The notes under the pieces are model-generated. The model saw only the letters and a list, made by a program, of their open reading frames with translations, ran no database searches and was not told the origin of the DNA. From assembly GCA_963681505.1 (NCBI GenBank), contig OY811978.1, positions 2,930,248 to 2,994,247 of the forward strand: a DNA stretch of 64,000 bases, read 5' to 3'. Every line of letters starts with the position of its first letter. Position 1 is the first letter of the stretch. This document shows, piece by piece, positions 11,236 through 25,269 of the stretch. The stretch comes from Eunapius fragilis (lineage: Eukaryota > Porifera > Demospongiae > Spongillida > Spongillidae). The translations under genes and the position numbers were made by a program.

Positions 11236-13389
11236 ACGTTGCATTTTTACATAACTGATGATCCTTGTGCATTAGGAAAAAAAACTCATCCATCATAGAA
11301 GATGGACAACGTGAATTCCAAGAGAGAAATGACAGGACATAATACGTAACACTATATTCAAAGAGCTATGCGTGCTGTTTTGGTATGAGCATGATATTCC
11401 ATCTGCAAATACTGTACTTACACCCACATGTGTCTAGGATAAGAGGGCACAAGATACATTTACTGCTTCATGTCATTTTTTATTACAAGCTGATGTGAAC
11501 TTCTTATCCACTTCTGTACATGACATTAGAGTGAAGTTTATATTTTTTAAGTATAGCTAAATTAACTTCTGTTACTTTCACATCATGCCAATAAGCTGCA
11601 GTTGGATTGATCTTGTTGTAAGTACTAAAGTAATAATAATTGAACAATAATAATTGAATAATAATGATTGAACATAGCACTTGATAAGAAACGTCTAGTA
11701 GTCTACATTTCTGTAATGCCTTCAATGTAAGGTTCTATATTGATAAGTTCACAGCAACCACATGGAAACAATATCATTATTGAAACTACTTTTGTGTAGC
11801 CAGTATTTGATTTAATAGCATTAGTGTGCATCCAGCTAACAACTGGAGTTGAAATTTGATACCGTGATGTAAAAAAGAGCACAGTTTAGATGGACACACA
11901 AAATCAATATACATCCTTTGATTTAGTAAGGCTGCTTACATTCATAGTGTTTGATAGACTTAGGTGCTTTACATGTAATAGCTAATAGCAAATATGTAAA
12001 AAGTAATTTTAAATATTTAATATTCACAGCTCACGGGACAGGTATGAATTTGATGCTCTGCTTTCTAGTGGTGTAGAATGTACAGGACCCAGCAACATGA
12101 TTTGTTGGGTTGAACTGCTTGTACTGAATCATTTGACTACCCCATCGGCACAGCCAGTTATTCTATTGTTAGAAACACGATAGAAAGTCATTGGGCTCAA
12201 TGCTGGGAGGTACTTTGCCTACACACGTTATCATACTGGTGTTAATGGTCCTGAAATGTGGCGGTAGCCTGTACTTAAATGCATGTGTTGCTTTAATAAT
12301 TACATGTGCACTGGACGTTCAGCTAACTTTATAGTGACCTCAGGAAGAGAAAACCTGCAATATTTTATATGTGCAAGAGCAGATTAGTTAGTTGCCCCCA
12401 CATACTGGAACCAAAAAAAAAAATCCCCTGAGGGTGTGTGGATTCATCATTTTTAACCATAGACAAGAATATGGACACAGTTCACTTGTGTGAGGTGTAA
12501 GAGAGAAAGGAGGGAGAGAGGGAGAAAGTTATATGCTATTATTATTGAATGGAGATCACCAACAAATATACATGTACTATTTTATTATGAAATTCAAAAA
12601 CCTGCTAATCCAACCTGAAAAATAACTCACCACCAATTTTATTGAAATCACTAAACCTGTTTGTATTCAAGAACTAGCAACTATATTTTATCCTTCTTGA
12701 ATATTTGGCCACGATTTCATATTATTTGAGGCTTTTTTTTTTCCCCTCTCTCTTGCTGACCTAGCCATTTCTTTTGCTTCAGGAAATACAGATATTTTTG
12801 ACACTCAGTCAGAGACAAGAACATCTGCATAATGTTCACCATGTCATAATGCATTCCAAATTTACATTTCAACTTAATTGGATTTAAGAACACAAAACTA
12901 TTACACAATATCAGCAGGACATGATCTGAGTTCCAGTGCAAGGATAATTCTGGCAATAGGCAGGAACTACTGGGGACATTTGTGTTCAGCTTGCCAAGGT
13001 TTGGGCTGGCTTGGAGAGGGGGAGGGGTGGTCAGGGCAACCCTCCAAGTACAGGGGGATGTATACATGCATATACATGCATACTAGTTATCCTGGTCGTA
13101 CTTTAAACATTATATAATTATTACATGCAGTTATTGCCTAGGAAGACAATGTGCAACCAGGAGGACAGCAAAGGAAGGGCAAAATTTCCAGCTGCCATTT
13201 CAAAAGCTATTTTTCTTTGATTTGTCTCCAGTTTCATTCAACTATGGGCTCCTTGATGACTTGGGGCCATACATTGCTGGCCATATTCCCAACATAGTCA
13301 TGAATCACGTTGTGGTGTAGTATAACAAGTCCACCCGTTTTACAATCATCCATCACATTTGGCTGGATATAGTGTAGAGCAAGGCCAAA
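11236..13389. other. No gene recognised
   Basis: AT-rich sequence with only short non-conserved open frames. A 12-nt exon-like interval between AG and GT near 12030 (CTCACGGGACAG) would be phase 1-1 like the receptor tail exons, but it is too short to support. Confidence 0.5.
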
Positions 13390-13720
13390 GGCCATGCGTA
13401 CTTCAAAGTGATGATTTCACTTCCAGTGATCCAGAACTAAGGCTTGACCTGGACATCAGATCAAGGCATCTGGCAACCACAGGTGGAGACATTGTTTGAT
13501 ATTCCTGTCTCACAAGCACCTGAAGCCATTCTTCAACCGGGCATCCAAGAAACATACAAACACCTTCACTCCCATTACTCCTCTCAGTTTATGGTTTACC
13601 GCTGACCGATTTTGCAATGCACATCCTCACTGCCCCTCTCATACAAGTGGGATTCAACGTACCCCATAACAGCCGCTGCTATGCTCGAGCCTCTGTCTTA
13701 GTAGATGGGGAAAGGTGGGC
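13390..13720 (+). pseudogene. Non-LTR retroelement endonuclease-domain remnant
   Basis: One frame reads QGIWQPQVETLFDIPV, matching the conserved G-W-Q-(A/P)-Q-x-E-x-x-F-D-I-(R/P)-V block. A neighbouring frame reads LLLSVYGLPLTDF, corresponding to the downstream LSVDG block. Frames shift between blocks. It belongs to the same retroelement group as 7590, 40940 and 58700. Confidence 0.5.
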
Positions 13721-14384
13721 TGGAACTGAGTGGTGGTGCTCCACTGACCTCATTCATTGAGTGAAATGGTCTATTTTATTTCATCACATTTTATTTTATT
13801 TTTCATTTGCACCAATAATTTTAGTTGCACGTTATTTATATTTGTTCTATTCTTATTATTTTAAGTCCTAGTCCTTTTTAAATGATGGGTTGGCCTTCCT
13901 TTGACTACACACCCACTTTGACATCATAACATAGATGTCTGGGGGGTGCGGTCACTTGCCTTGTTATGGTATTTCATGACACAACCAGCTTTCCCAGAGG
14001 AAGGGAGGCAGCATTCTTTGCAACAACAAATTCTCATAGCTGATGTGCTTTTTTCCTAACTGGTACCCAGCTGCATTTTACATTAAAATTATAGTTCATG
14101 TGCAAGTTTTACAGGAAGAGGCTCAAACCATTGGCCATGTAACTGATATTGAAAACAGCCAAACAACACTCCAATAATGAAGATATGTGCTCTAAGACTA
14201 AGAGGATGGTTGGTTCCAGGGATGGAGCTAACTGCCTTTGCAACAAACTAGCCATTCAGATGAGCTGCAACTTTTAGTGGGCTCAGCTCACTCATATCAA
14301 CCTCTACTGCCCCTCACCTGGATACTGCGGGGAGGGGGGGGGGGGGGGGGCACATGCACAAACACAGCCAAATTATGATGGATG
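13721..14384. other. No gene recognised; poly-G run
   Basis: Only short open frames. A poly-G run lies at about 14330-14350. Confidence 0.5.
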
Positions 14385-14688
14385 CAGGGGTGGCGGAAGC
14401 AATTCAGCATTGGTCCGGCTTGGGCGTGGCCATAAAATTTTTTCTAAATCGATAGCTGCCATACTTAGTAGTGTGTAATATTGTGCAATTATGACGCAGA
14501 CACAGAAGCAATGAAGGTGTTTAATTGGACCACACCACATGCATGCTACTATTGTGCAATTATTAGGATTTAAGAAACAAATATATATATATAATTATAT
14601 ATATATATATATATATATATAAGCTCAGTATTAAGGTTGGTCCGGCTTTGGCCGGACCCCCCCCCCCCCCCCAGCTGCGCCACCCCTG
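14385..14688. mobile_element. hAT-like MITE, 304 bp
   Basis: Ends CAGGGGTGGCGGAAG and CTGCGCCACCCCTG, flanked by GGATG and GGGTG (4 of 5 match). The interior has an AT dinucleotide tract (14581-14622) and a poly-C run before the right end. Confidence 0.7.
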
Positions 14689-14905
14689 GGGTGGGGTGTG
14701 CTCTGTTATGACTTATAAAGAAGTATAAAAGTGATTTGGCATGAATGTGGTATTGTGTTCTGGGAACTGATTGTACGAACTGAAGCTGATAATTCCAGTG
14801 GTAGATTTACCTTTGATTGTGGGCCAATCTTCTACCAGGGTTGTTTGGCAGCCTATAGACATTGACCCACATTAGCCACAGTTCTTATATTACTCTGACT
14901 CTGGA

Positions 14906-14908
<3 letters not shown>

Positions 14909-14953
<45 letters not shown>
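14909..14953. repeat. (TG)n microsatellite
   Basis: More than 20 TG units. Confidence 0.95.
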
Positions 14954-14956
<3 letters not shown>

Positions 14957-15520
14957 GAAGGGGAGGAGATTGTGCTGATGCAACATGAACTTGCTGAATT
15001 ACTGCACACCCTTTAAAGTTCCTCGTAATGTCATGGGGTCATGCTGCCCAATTCCTGATCAAACGCCTGGCTGGCAGAAGTGTTCAAAGTAGCTTGTTTA
15101 CCGGACGGTTCTTGCCCATACCCAGTGAAGCATCTTCAGAGTGTAGTATTGGTAGAAGTTGACAAGATGATGGTGCCCATGAAAGATCTGAATTATGACT
15201 GCCTTATTGATAGCTTAATTGATATCTTGAAATCATGACCAAATATTCAAACCTCATATTGGCATCATACAAGCTAAAATTCTATTATTTCAAAGGCCAA
15301 GTCATAGGCTGTGATACCTTCCCAGAGACTCAATGAGTAATGGCCTAGTGTGTTGGATGCCTAGATCGACTGATGCAAGTGGTTCACACTCCCACATATC
15401 CTGTGGAATGTGCAGCATGTACTAGTAGATAGTGGGTTGTTTTCAAACACTACCTTGTTAAGAAAACACAGTCCTGCTTCAATGCCACACCCTTGACCCT
15501 GCTCTCTCTCTCATACACAC
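14954..15520. other. No gene recognised
   Basis: Unique-looking sequence with no open frame or family match I can support. Confidence 0.5.
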
Positions 15521-15635
<115 letters not shown>

Positions 15636-15897
15636 CTCAAACTGCCAACAGTTGATATCTGCACTTGTGGGGTGCTTCCCCTTATTATGATTTCCATCAT
15701 TTACCAGTGAGTCAACAGGACATCATACAGATTTAAACAGGGCTTGTGGTTTACAAGGAATGGTTATTTATCTTAGATGGTAGGTGTTATGATTACAAAT
15801 GAGACTAACAGTCTGTGAATGTCCTTTAAAGGTATTGTTGTGGGATTTCACTACCACAAACACACAGCACGCCCCAACCACAAGCAGACATGCATGC

Positions 15898-15936
15898 AGG
15901 CACACACCCACACGCAGGCACACACCCACACGCACG

Positions 15937-15985
<49 letters not shown>
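15898..15985. repeat. Compound (CA)/(CG)/(CACG) repeat
   Basis: Starts with the 14-base unit CACACCCACACGCA repeated, passes through a CGCGCGCG block and ends in pure CA. Confidence 0.9.
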
Positions 15986-15987
<2 letters not shown>

Positions 15988-16204
15988 GCACATTGCAAAA
16001 CCACTTAGCGTACTGGAGCGGAGTACTTAAATAGTACTAGGTTTAGTATAGCACTTGCATGCATTTGCAGGGCTCACGCGGTGTTCATCACACCCCAATG
16101 CAGCTAGTAAGGCAAATGTTAGTAGTGGGGGTGTGAACGCACAACAGTGCTTGATGTATGTGCTGTGTGCGTGTCTGCATGTCTGTGTACAACGAGTACA
16201 TGCA

Positions 16205-16390
16205 TATGGTTATAACATACATATGTCTATGTACGAGTACATGGCTCATATGTCTATGTACGAGTACATGGCTCATATGTCTATGTATGAGTACATGGCT
16301 CATATGTCTATGTATGAATACATGGTATGTCTATGTACGAGTACATGGTTCATATGTCTATGTATGAGTCCATGGCTTATAGCATACATA
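16205..16390. repeat. 27-30 bp minisatellite
   Basis: About six copies of a unit built on CATATGTCTATGTACGAGTA followed by CATGGCT. Units differ by point changes and one deletion. The repeating MSMYEYMAH-type open frame is a product of the repeat, not a gene. Confidence 0.9.
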
Positions 16391-16459
16391 TGCATGTCGA
16401 GTGATAAATCTTCTAGCTATTCCCCCATGCACGGTATATGATGGGACAGTTTTAAATTT

Positions 16460-17760
16460 GATGTCTACATTTAATGCCCACCACTAAGCTATCACATTAA
16501 TCCAATGGTGCTATAACTGGTAGTATTACATACTTCACACAACTCCCCAACATTCCTCCCCACACCATTGACACCATTAGTGGGGCAGCTCATTGCATTG
16601 GCTCATACCAAGGTATTGTGCAACAATGTTAACATTCCTTACCACCAGTAGATCACATTTGTAGTGCACTTTAATTAGAAGAGGGGAAAAAAGTAGGGAG
16701 ACTAAACACGTCTCCACATTAATACAGTACGTAGACGCATCCAAAAGAATCATGCACATCTGTGGATTGGGCAACATTTTCAATGGATCACACACAATGC
16801 ATATTTTTAAAAACATCAATGATTGTCCCAAATGAATGCTCCCCCGGCCCAATCCAAATATCCCCCCCTCATCCCATTTAATACACACCACAGCATGCAG
16901 TTGACCTAAGCCATGATATCCTGTCCAATTACATCATGCCTAGCTTACAGATATAGGTGTAACCTTTATTAGCATTCCCCAGCCAACACACTTATAGCTT
17001 TTCCCCCGTAGGGTATTTTCAAAGACATTATGTCCGTAATGTGCATTATATAATGCCCACCACTCAAATATCCAATGGTGCAATAACTATTGGTGTTACA
17101 CACTACCAATCCTTCTCACACCATATGTGTCAGTAGTACTACTACACAGGTCCACTGGTTCATACCGAGATATTGGCTGTGGCACTTAATTTCTCTCACA
17201 TGACCAATTTTTGAGGGTGAGGTATAATTGGAGGCAAGCATGACAAAAAGCTGAGCCCAGTGACCCTAAACCCTAAAAACCACCTCCATCGCTTAAATTA
17301 TCCATCCTACTACCAGCCATGTCATATAAATCTGTAGATGTCATGCAGTGCACTCCAATTAGAGGAGGAAGTATAGTCTTGACAAGGAAGCCCACACATG
17401 TTCCCACATTAAGTGTGCAGAAATAACTTAACCTACTCAGACAATACACTGTTTCCCCCTCTCCCTTACACACACAAAACAGCAGCCATTTTAATGTTAT
17501 CCTAACAAAGGTTGGGAACCATGAACAATCCCCTGGCAGATGAGGCAACTTTTTCAATGGGGTCACCAAATTTACCCAAAGTGCATATTCAATTATGATT
17601 CCCAACTGAATGCCACCCCCCCCCCCCCCCCCCCCCCCCCCGATTTAATGCACACCACAGTATGTAATTGGCCTTAGCCATGATATCCCGTCCAAATTAC
17701 ATCATGCCCACCTTAGGAGTAATATTGTTAGCATTCCCCCCATCCCACACACAGCTAGTC
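16460..17760. repeat. Diverged tandem duplication, two units
   Basis: Landmarks recur in the same order about 580-780 bases apart: TTAATGCCCACCACT then CCAATGGTGC (16469 and 17050); TAGTGCACTTTAATTAGA versus CAGTGCACTCCAATTAGA; and AATACACACCACAGCATG versus AATGCACACCACAGTATG followed by the ATGATATCC block. Unit 2 also contains a poly-C run (17611-17641). Confidence 0.75.
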
Positions 17761-18065
17761 ATGCCATTCTGCTCGCTGTTTGTGCACCTTGTGTTTGCAA
17801 GGCTCAAATACACCACACCTCACACATGCCTCAAACACACTCACACATGCCTCAAACACATACATAAGTCCAATCACTCATACATTGTACAAACTGTATA
17901 GTAGAATATGCACCAAAAAAGAAAAGAAAAAATCTAGTTCACTCAGGTATCACATATGACACCTTGTAAAACTAAAACACGCAGTTCATGTGATCAACAA
18001 GTGCACACACACAACAAATGCACATGTGAATATCTCTTGCATATGTAGTGAGGGAGACATTTGTG

Positions 18066-18489
18066 TCAAACCATTGTAGTGGAGGTGTCAGTCTTGTTAG
18101 CAGCCTCCGCCATCTTGGTCTCCTCTGCTGGGTCTTTGGTCATGGTACTAGGGATCTGTACTGTTGAATACAGCACCTAGCAGGACGGGGGGGGGGGGGG
18201 GGGGGGGGAAGGAGGAGGAGGAGGAGGTTAATAGGATGACCACCCTAAAGTAATAATGCTGCTTATGACCAGCCACATGTGGTCACTATGATTATAATAC
18301 ACTGAAGTTCCTAGGGGATAGTACATGTAAGTATCAGTCTGGGCTATGGTACACGTACTGTGCAACCTTTAAACATGTTTACCATGAAAGTAAATTGATC
18401 TAAAATTAGTACTAATGTTCTGTGTGACACACACACTCACGTACACGTACACACACGTACACACACACACACACGTACACACACACACA

Positions 18490-18573
<84 letters not shown>

Positions 18574-18993
18574 AACAAAGGATCACAATGTCCCAACCAA
18601 CAGATTAGAAGTTTTCTGACTTAGCCTTGTTCCAGGGTTACCTCCACCAATCTGCACACCATCATACAATCATCAGCAAGCCCCCTTAGTTAATTTACTG
18701 AAAAAGGTTTGATTTCTCTGCAGTACCTGCAGCTACTAAGAATAGACATCTAAAAATAGCTACAACTACATGCAAAAAAAGCTACACCCCCATTTGATCT
18801 GAGTATCTGAGTAAGCTTAGTGAAGTGGGTCATTGCTCAAAATACCATAGCTGCAATGAACTGGTGAACAAAACTATTCATCGCTATCAACCAGACTGAA
18901 CAGCAGCCCATAATTTTTCATGTAGGTGGGCACTATGCAGAGACATATATGTTCACCACCCCCACACTGTCACACACACACACGCACATGCAT

Positions 18994-19061
<68 letters not shown>

Positions 19062-22000
19062 CTTACAGGCTCCTCCATTGCTGCCTTCTCTGCAACGGTT
19101 GGTTTTGGTTGGGCTGGTTCTTTTGGCTTAAATGACCCCAGCTCAGCGTAATGGATCTCCTGCTGCAAGAGATAAACAATATGTACATGGTCAGCACAAC
19201 TAAAAAGCCAGGTTGGCACACATATATATCTGATGAATGAGCCGCATGTCGCATGCACAACTATAGAATACATACGCCCATAAACTCCATACTTTAACAT
19301 AGAACATGAATGAATTTTAATTTTCAGGTGGCACCTTGTCTAGGGTAAGGGAATGTGTGATTGTGGGCGTTTAGCAAATCATCCATATCATCGCCATGAT
19401 GGAAAATTAAAAAATGCTAACTCTTAATTGAACTGCCTGGAAACCTACCCACATGCATGCATGCAAGTGCACAACACACACAACACACACACACAACACA
19501 TACACAACACACACACACACACAACACACACATACAACACACACCATACCTTCCCTGCTGGTTGTTGCATATCATCACCAAGGTCAACATCAACCTCCTC
19601 AACTTTCACACGACCACTGATATAAATATACAGAAACAGCCATGACAAGCTCACGTCCAGACAATATGAACTGACAATTCAATTATGCATAGTACCAACC
19701 CTTGAGCTGTGACACATAACCTTTTAATTTACAGGGATGGATAAGGCAATACACGTCCTAAATGACACAGTAGTCACAAAAGGTGAGAGGTTGGGCAACT
19801 GGTGACATGTACATCAGAAAATCAATGAAGCTGTTGACATGGTACAAGGGTTGGTGTATATTGAGGTGGCAACTAATTTTATGAAGTTGAATGCAAATGT
19901 ATATTCATTGATCTATATAAAGCATCACATAATCTACTGATACAAGACAGTTGGCAACCAGTTCTCATTAAAGAAAACACTATCCAGACATACCTATTGA
20001 TAAAATTGCAGTATTAAGTAAAGTATGTGTACAGACATAATCTGATCAGCACATCATTAATTACACAGGAACCAGCAATTTACAACGCAGCTATTGTTTG
20101 GTGTGAAAGCACATGTTCAAAACATCATTGCAACAACATGACAGCAGACAGGAAAATGAAAGGAACAACAATGTTTTCACACAGTTCACAACACCAAATG
20201 ACGTTAATTGTATAACATTATTTGCAATGGGAAACTCAAAACATACCATACCTTTTATTTTCCATTTGATATGTGCCACCTAGATATGGTTGTAAAATTT
20301 TTTAATTTGGACCACATTAAGATGACAAACAGATGACTGTTACTATCAATTACAAGTATCTCTCAGGACTTGCGTGCTACTGTATGACATAAACTCAGTG
20401 AGCAGCACAAATGACATATGTTCAAACATACATACATGTACTGGTTCACATTACATGTAAAAACATAACTGGTTTCACATTACTGCACAGACATGCATCC
20501 AGATACATGCAAGCGCACAGAAGTGTACGCAGGATTGTATCCGACAGTTACAGAATTGGTGGTACATGATCTGCCCTGATATTTATTTTAACAAGAATTC
20601 TTTACTTGTTAAAATATACTGCATAAGGTGAAACGCTGCTTCGAACCATGAAGTATATTACAATAAAATAACTATCTGGATGAAGTAAGACTTTGGTACA
20701 CAGAAAAAGCCAATTGCCGAGAAAATAATGTTCTATCATTGCCGAGATGTTTGGTGTTTTTTCCTGTTTCGTATCTATGGCGGAGCCTAACCTGAATGAA
20801 CTTGAGCCTAACCTGAATGAACTTGAGCCTAACCTGAATGAACTTGAGCCTAACCTGAATGAACTTGAGCCTAACCTGAATGAACTTGCACTACTTGTGT
20901 GCAGACTAAACGAAGGTGACTGATTCAGTCTGGAGACCAGCATGTCTGGATATGAGAACAAGTGTCCTCTAAAGCACATAGTAAGTAGCATGTGAAGGCT
21001 AATGTGTAAGAATACTTCTAGGCAATACACCCAATAGATAACGTCCTTCTAAATGGCCTTGGGTATTCTTTGACTGTGACTAGCAGATTACTAAGCTAAT
21101 ATGTACTTGCAGTTGGATTCACTTCATTATCATGCTAGTGTCAAGGAGCACGAAAAAATCCATGTGGATTTAAATACTGGGTCTGCACATAATCAGTATT
21201 TGGAGTCGAGATGTAAGGGAACTTAGTTCTTGTTTTGAGCAAATAGTTTATTTGACCAACGTGAGAATATCTACTGCTTCTGAAGTATATGGTTTTCAGT
21301 AACGGTATAATCATTTAGGGTTAAAACAAACACAGGTCCTTAGTTGCAAGGCCAGGAATAGCTTGAAACAGCGCCTTGAAAGTTTAACTCGGCAAAAATT
21401 GGAGTCCTTCTGACTAATCTTCCTAACAAAATAGTACACATGACCAGCCATCAGGTTAAGGACTAATGATCTGTATAACTGGTCAGTTGAGGGCTATACC
21501 TCTGGGAGGGTGGGGGTGCTGCCTATACCTCTGGGAAGGGTGGGGTGCTGCCTACACCTCTGGGAGAGTGGGGGTGCTGCCTACACCTCTGGGGAGGGTG
21601 GGGGTGCTGCCTACACCTCTGGGGACGGTGGGGTGCTGCCTACACCTCTGGGGAGGGTGGGGGTGCTGCCTACACCTCTGGGGAGGGTGGGGTGCTGCCT
21701 ACACCTCTGGGGAGGGTGGGGGTGCTGCCTACACCTCTGGGGAGGGTGGGGGTGCTGCCTACACCTCTGGGAGGGTGGGGGTGCTGCCTACACCTCTGGG
21801 GAGGGTGGGGGTGCTGCCTACACCTCTGGGGAGGGTGGGGGTGCTGCCTACACCTCTGGGGAGGGTGGGGGGTGCTGCCTACACATATTGAACACAAATT
21901 ATATTCCAGAAATCATACTTTAACCCCTTAACGTACCTCTATTCCTTACGACAAGGAAGATGATAATCACCACAATCAATACCAGGAGTACAAAAATGAT

Positions 22001-25000
22001 CCCTCCAATCACTCCTCCAACAACAGGACCTGCTGCTACTGAGCTTGCTGCCCCTGTCGGTACGGTTGCAGAGAGAGTGAAATACAATTGATATGATTCT
22101 CCCACAAACAACACACATGTGCACACAATTACCTGTCATAGCTGTGGTTATTGTGGATTGTGTTGTTGTTATTGTTGTTATTGTTGTTGGTGGCAGAGTA
22201 GCTAAAGCATAGTGTTATGGTAAACACAGCACATGTTCACATATACATCTCCACCACCCTCACCAGGGCCTATCCATGTTGCTTCTACATAATCAGAGGT
22301 GCCATATTGGTTGCCAGCAGAAACCATGAAGATGTATACGACACCAGTTTGTATGTTGTTGATGACAACAGACACCTTCTGTCTATCGGTGTATGAGGGG
22401 AATGGATAGTTGGGTGGCATCATGTCCACTGGAGGGGTGGAGTTAACTAGGAACACAAATGTCCCAGTAGTTCCAGCACCAGATGCAACTGTACTCAATG
22501 TCATGGTAACTGTCCCCAATTTGGTGGTGGTAAGGATTGGTCTGTCAGGTCGAATAGGAATTCCTGAAAATGAGAGAGATGGTAAGTGCTATAATATCAG
22601 ACAATCTCTACAAACCTTCTCTGATAAGAACTTGTGGTCCACACATAATAGCATCAGTGATGCCAACTGAGTTGTTGGCAAATATCTGGAATGAGTAGGA
22701 TCTGGTGGCCACAAACTGTTCTCTAACTAGTACTGATGTTGCATTGGGTGTGACCGATGCACTAATAGGCTGATATTGTTGGTCACTGCCAGCCAGAGTG
22801 TATTCAACCTCAACTGCTGAGATGTCTCTCCCACCATTGTACACAACTGTCCATGATACATTGACACCTCCACCAACAGCAATCATACTATTGCACTGAA
22901 GAGTTGGAACTGGCAAAAGGGAACAATCATTTCATTTACGTAACATCAACCCAAATGTAGGCCCTTACCAGTAGGTACAGTACTGAAGGTGACTTTGTCA
23001 CTTGAAGGACCAGGTGCTGAAACACCACCAGAGGTACTCACCGCCACAACAGTGATGTCATAGGACAATCCAGCCAGCAATCCATCAAAGAGAACAGAAG
23101 TTGTGGTTGCGCTCACTGTTATCATTCGAATAACTGGATCAAGTGATGAAGTTGCAGTTGCTATGTAGGTGGATAAAGGAGGGACTCCTAGGTAGACTGG
23201 TGTTTGCCAACTGATGTACAACTGGGTTTGGTTAAACACCACTGGGTTAGATGTGGCATTTCTAGGTTGAGATGGTGGTGCTAGAGAAACACAACTGAGT
23301 GACATGCAACAAGACAAAATACAAATGGCTTACCAATGACAAACAGTAGTACATTCACAGTAAGAGGTGCAAATACACCATTGTTAAGAATGCATGACCA
23401 AGTGCCGTTATCACTTGAACCAGTACTGGATATATTCAGGTGGACAATATCAGATCCATTTCCAAAGACATATCTTCCTGCAACTGACAATACTGTTCCA
23501 TTATTGTCCCTCCACTGGATGGTGGCTAGTGGGTTACTTCTGAGGTTTGTACCACATACAAGGGTCACAGGCTGTCCTGGAGCTACTGCCACCATTGATG
23601 GTCCTACTGTGATTGTTGGTGGAACTGAAAATAGAGAAATTTAGATTATTCATACTGTTAGATGCACTCCTTTGCAGACACATACACTGCACATTCAAGT
23701 TAAAACTTGCACTTGATGATCCAATGATGTCACCACCATTCAGCCTGCTGTTAGTGGCAGTCACCCCATAGCTGCCAGCATTGGTATCAGTTAGTCCACT
23801 CAGTGTCAGGTTAGGATGGCTGTACTGTAGCTGAAGTACACTCAGTGTACCATTCCCAGTAGTAATGGAGAATGATGGAGCAGGGTATGGAGGAGGTGAT
23901 GATGTATCTCCAATCTGGAAGGTAACTGAAGTATTGCTCAGACCTGTGACTGTACCCACTGATTTGAGAACTGGTGGTCCTGTGATGGAAGCAATAACAA
24001 TAATTAAGACTTTCAGTTCAGTCAATCCCTTTTTTAACCACTCATTCCCTAGTCGATTTAATAATGTCATTTCTAATACACCAAAACAAAAAGTGATAGT
24101 GCTAATGAGATCGGATGTAGTGTGTTGTTTACAATTCAGGGGGTCAACCTCCGATAGATCTATGAGAGCACTGTAACCTCTTTATGGTAACTGCCAAAGG
24201 CAATTCATTTAGCAATTATCAACTCTTTAGTCATGCCATTTTTATAAATAACTCAAACATAAACAATTAATGCATGACATCAGGGGCAAAAGATTATTAC
24301 CAGATTGTAATGTTTTGAAATCTGCAGCACCAATATAGTGAATGCCTTCCAATGAGCATGCCTGTAAGAACTACTGTATAAATACAGGTGAAAGATGTCA
24401 TAGATATGTCCTGACAGCACAGTTAGCGTTCTGAACTGCATGCAACTTTAGCATTTGAGTGAAATTGTTCTATGGCGCCAGTGCTCTATTAATTCATGAG
24501 GGCAATCCCTCCGTTGGGCTCTCCAGGGCTCTGAGCATCTCTGGGGCTCCAAACATCAATGGGACAGCTATACTTTTTAACTTGAGCATTGTATTACCTA
24601 AGTCCAACTGTCTTCATGCTACTACTTACCCTAGTACGGATATATTGATGCACTTACTACACTATCATTAGAGCATCTATCATGCAGTTCTAATTTGTGT
24701 TCAAACAGGGTTCGATGTGATTGACGTCAGTGGAACGTTTTGATCCTGCTTGTACTGGTTACCATTAGTGGCCTGGCTGATGTTTAGTGTGAAAGTGATC
24801 ACCATCACGTTTGTTGAAAGAAATAGGATGTGAATATGATTATTATGTAAGTCTCAATAAATAGGTTTTACGGAAAAAGGGATGTTGGGGGGGGGGGGGG
24901 GGGGGGGGGGGGGAGGGAACCAGAAACTAAAGATCAGCTTGGTGTGGCCGTAAGTGCTTATTCTCCGTTACAGACCCAATTTTTATTAATGTCTTACATT

Positions 25001-25224
25001 ATTACCGTAAAAGCTGTGCACCAACATGGCGGATCGTATATTCATTTATATTGTGATTTTATTATATTTTGTGGCGCTGACGTATGGAAGACTGGGGAGT
25101 GGTATTTTAAAAGCCTACAGTCCCTACTGCCGAAGGCCCGATGGTAAAAATATGTACACTCAGATGCGCGCGCATACATATAAGGAAAGATTCATGCGTG
25201 CGCGACTACACACACACACACACA

Positions 25225-25269
<45 letters not shown>

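Noticed and set aside
16205..16390. CRISPR-like array (regular about 27-30 bp repeats)
   Set aside because: Units are contiguous without unique spacers, and the DNA is eukaryotic.
20602..21030. 142-codon minus-strand open frame with SSFRLG repeats as a receptor B tail exon
   Set aside because: The phase-consistent join from 21937 to 20279 does not need it, and its length comes from the 21-bp repeat.
21466..21931. Three overlapping plus-strand open frames of 128-141 codons
   Set aside because: All lie in the 31-bp G-rich minisatellite and are open in several frames at once, which is expected of the repeat.
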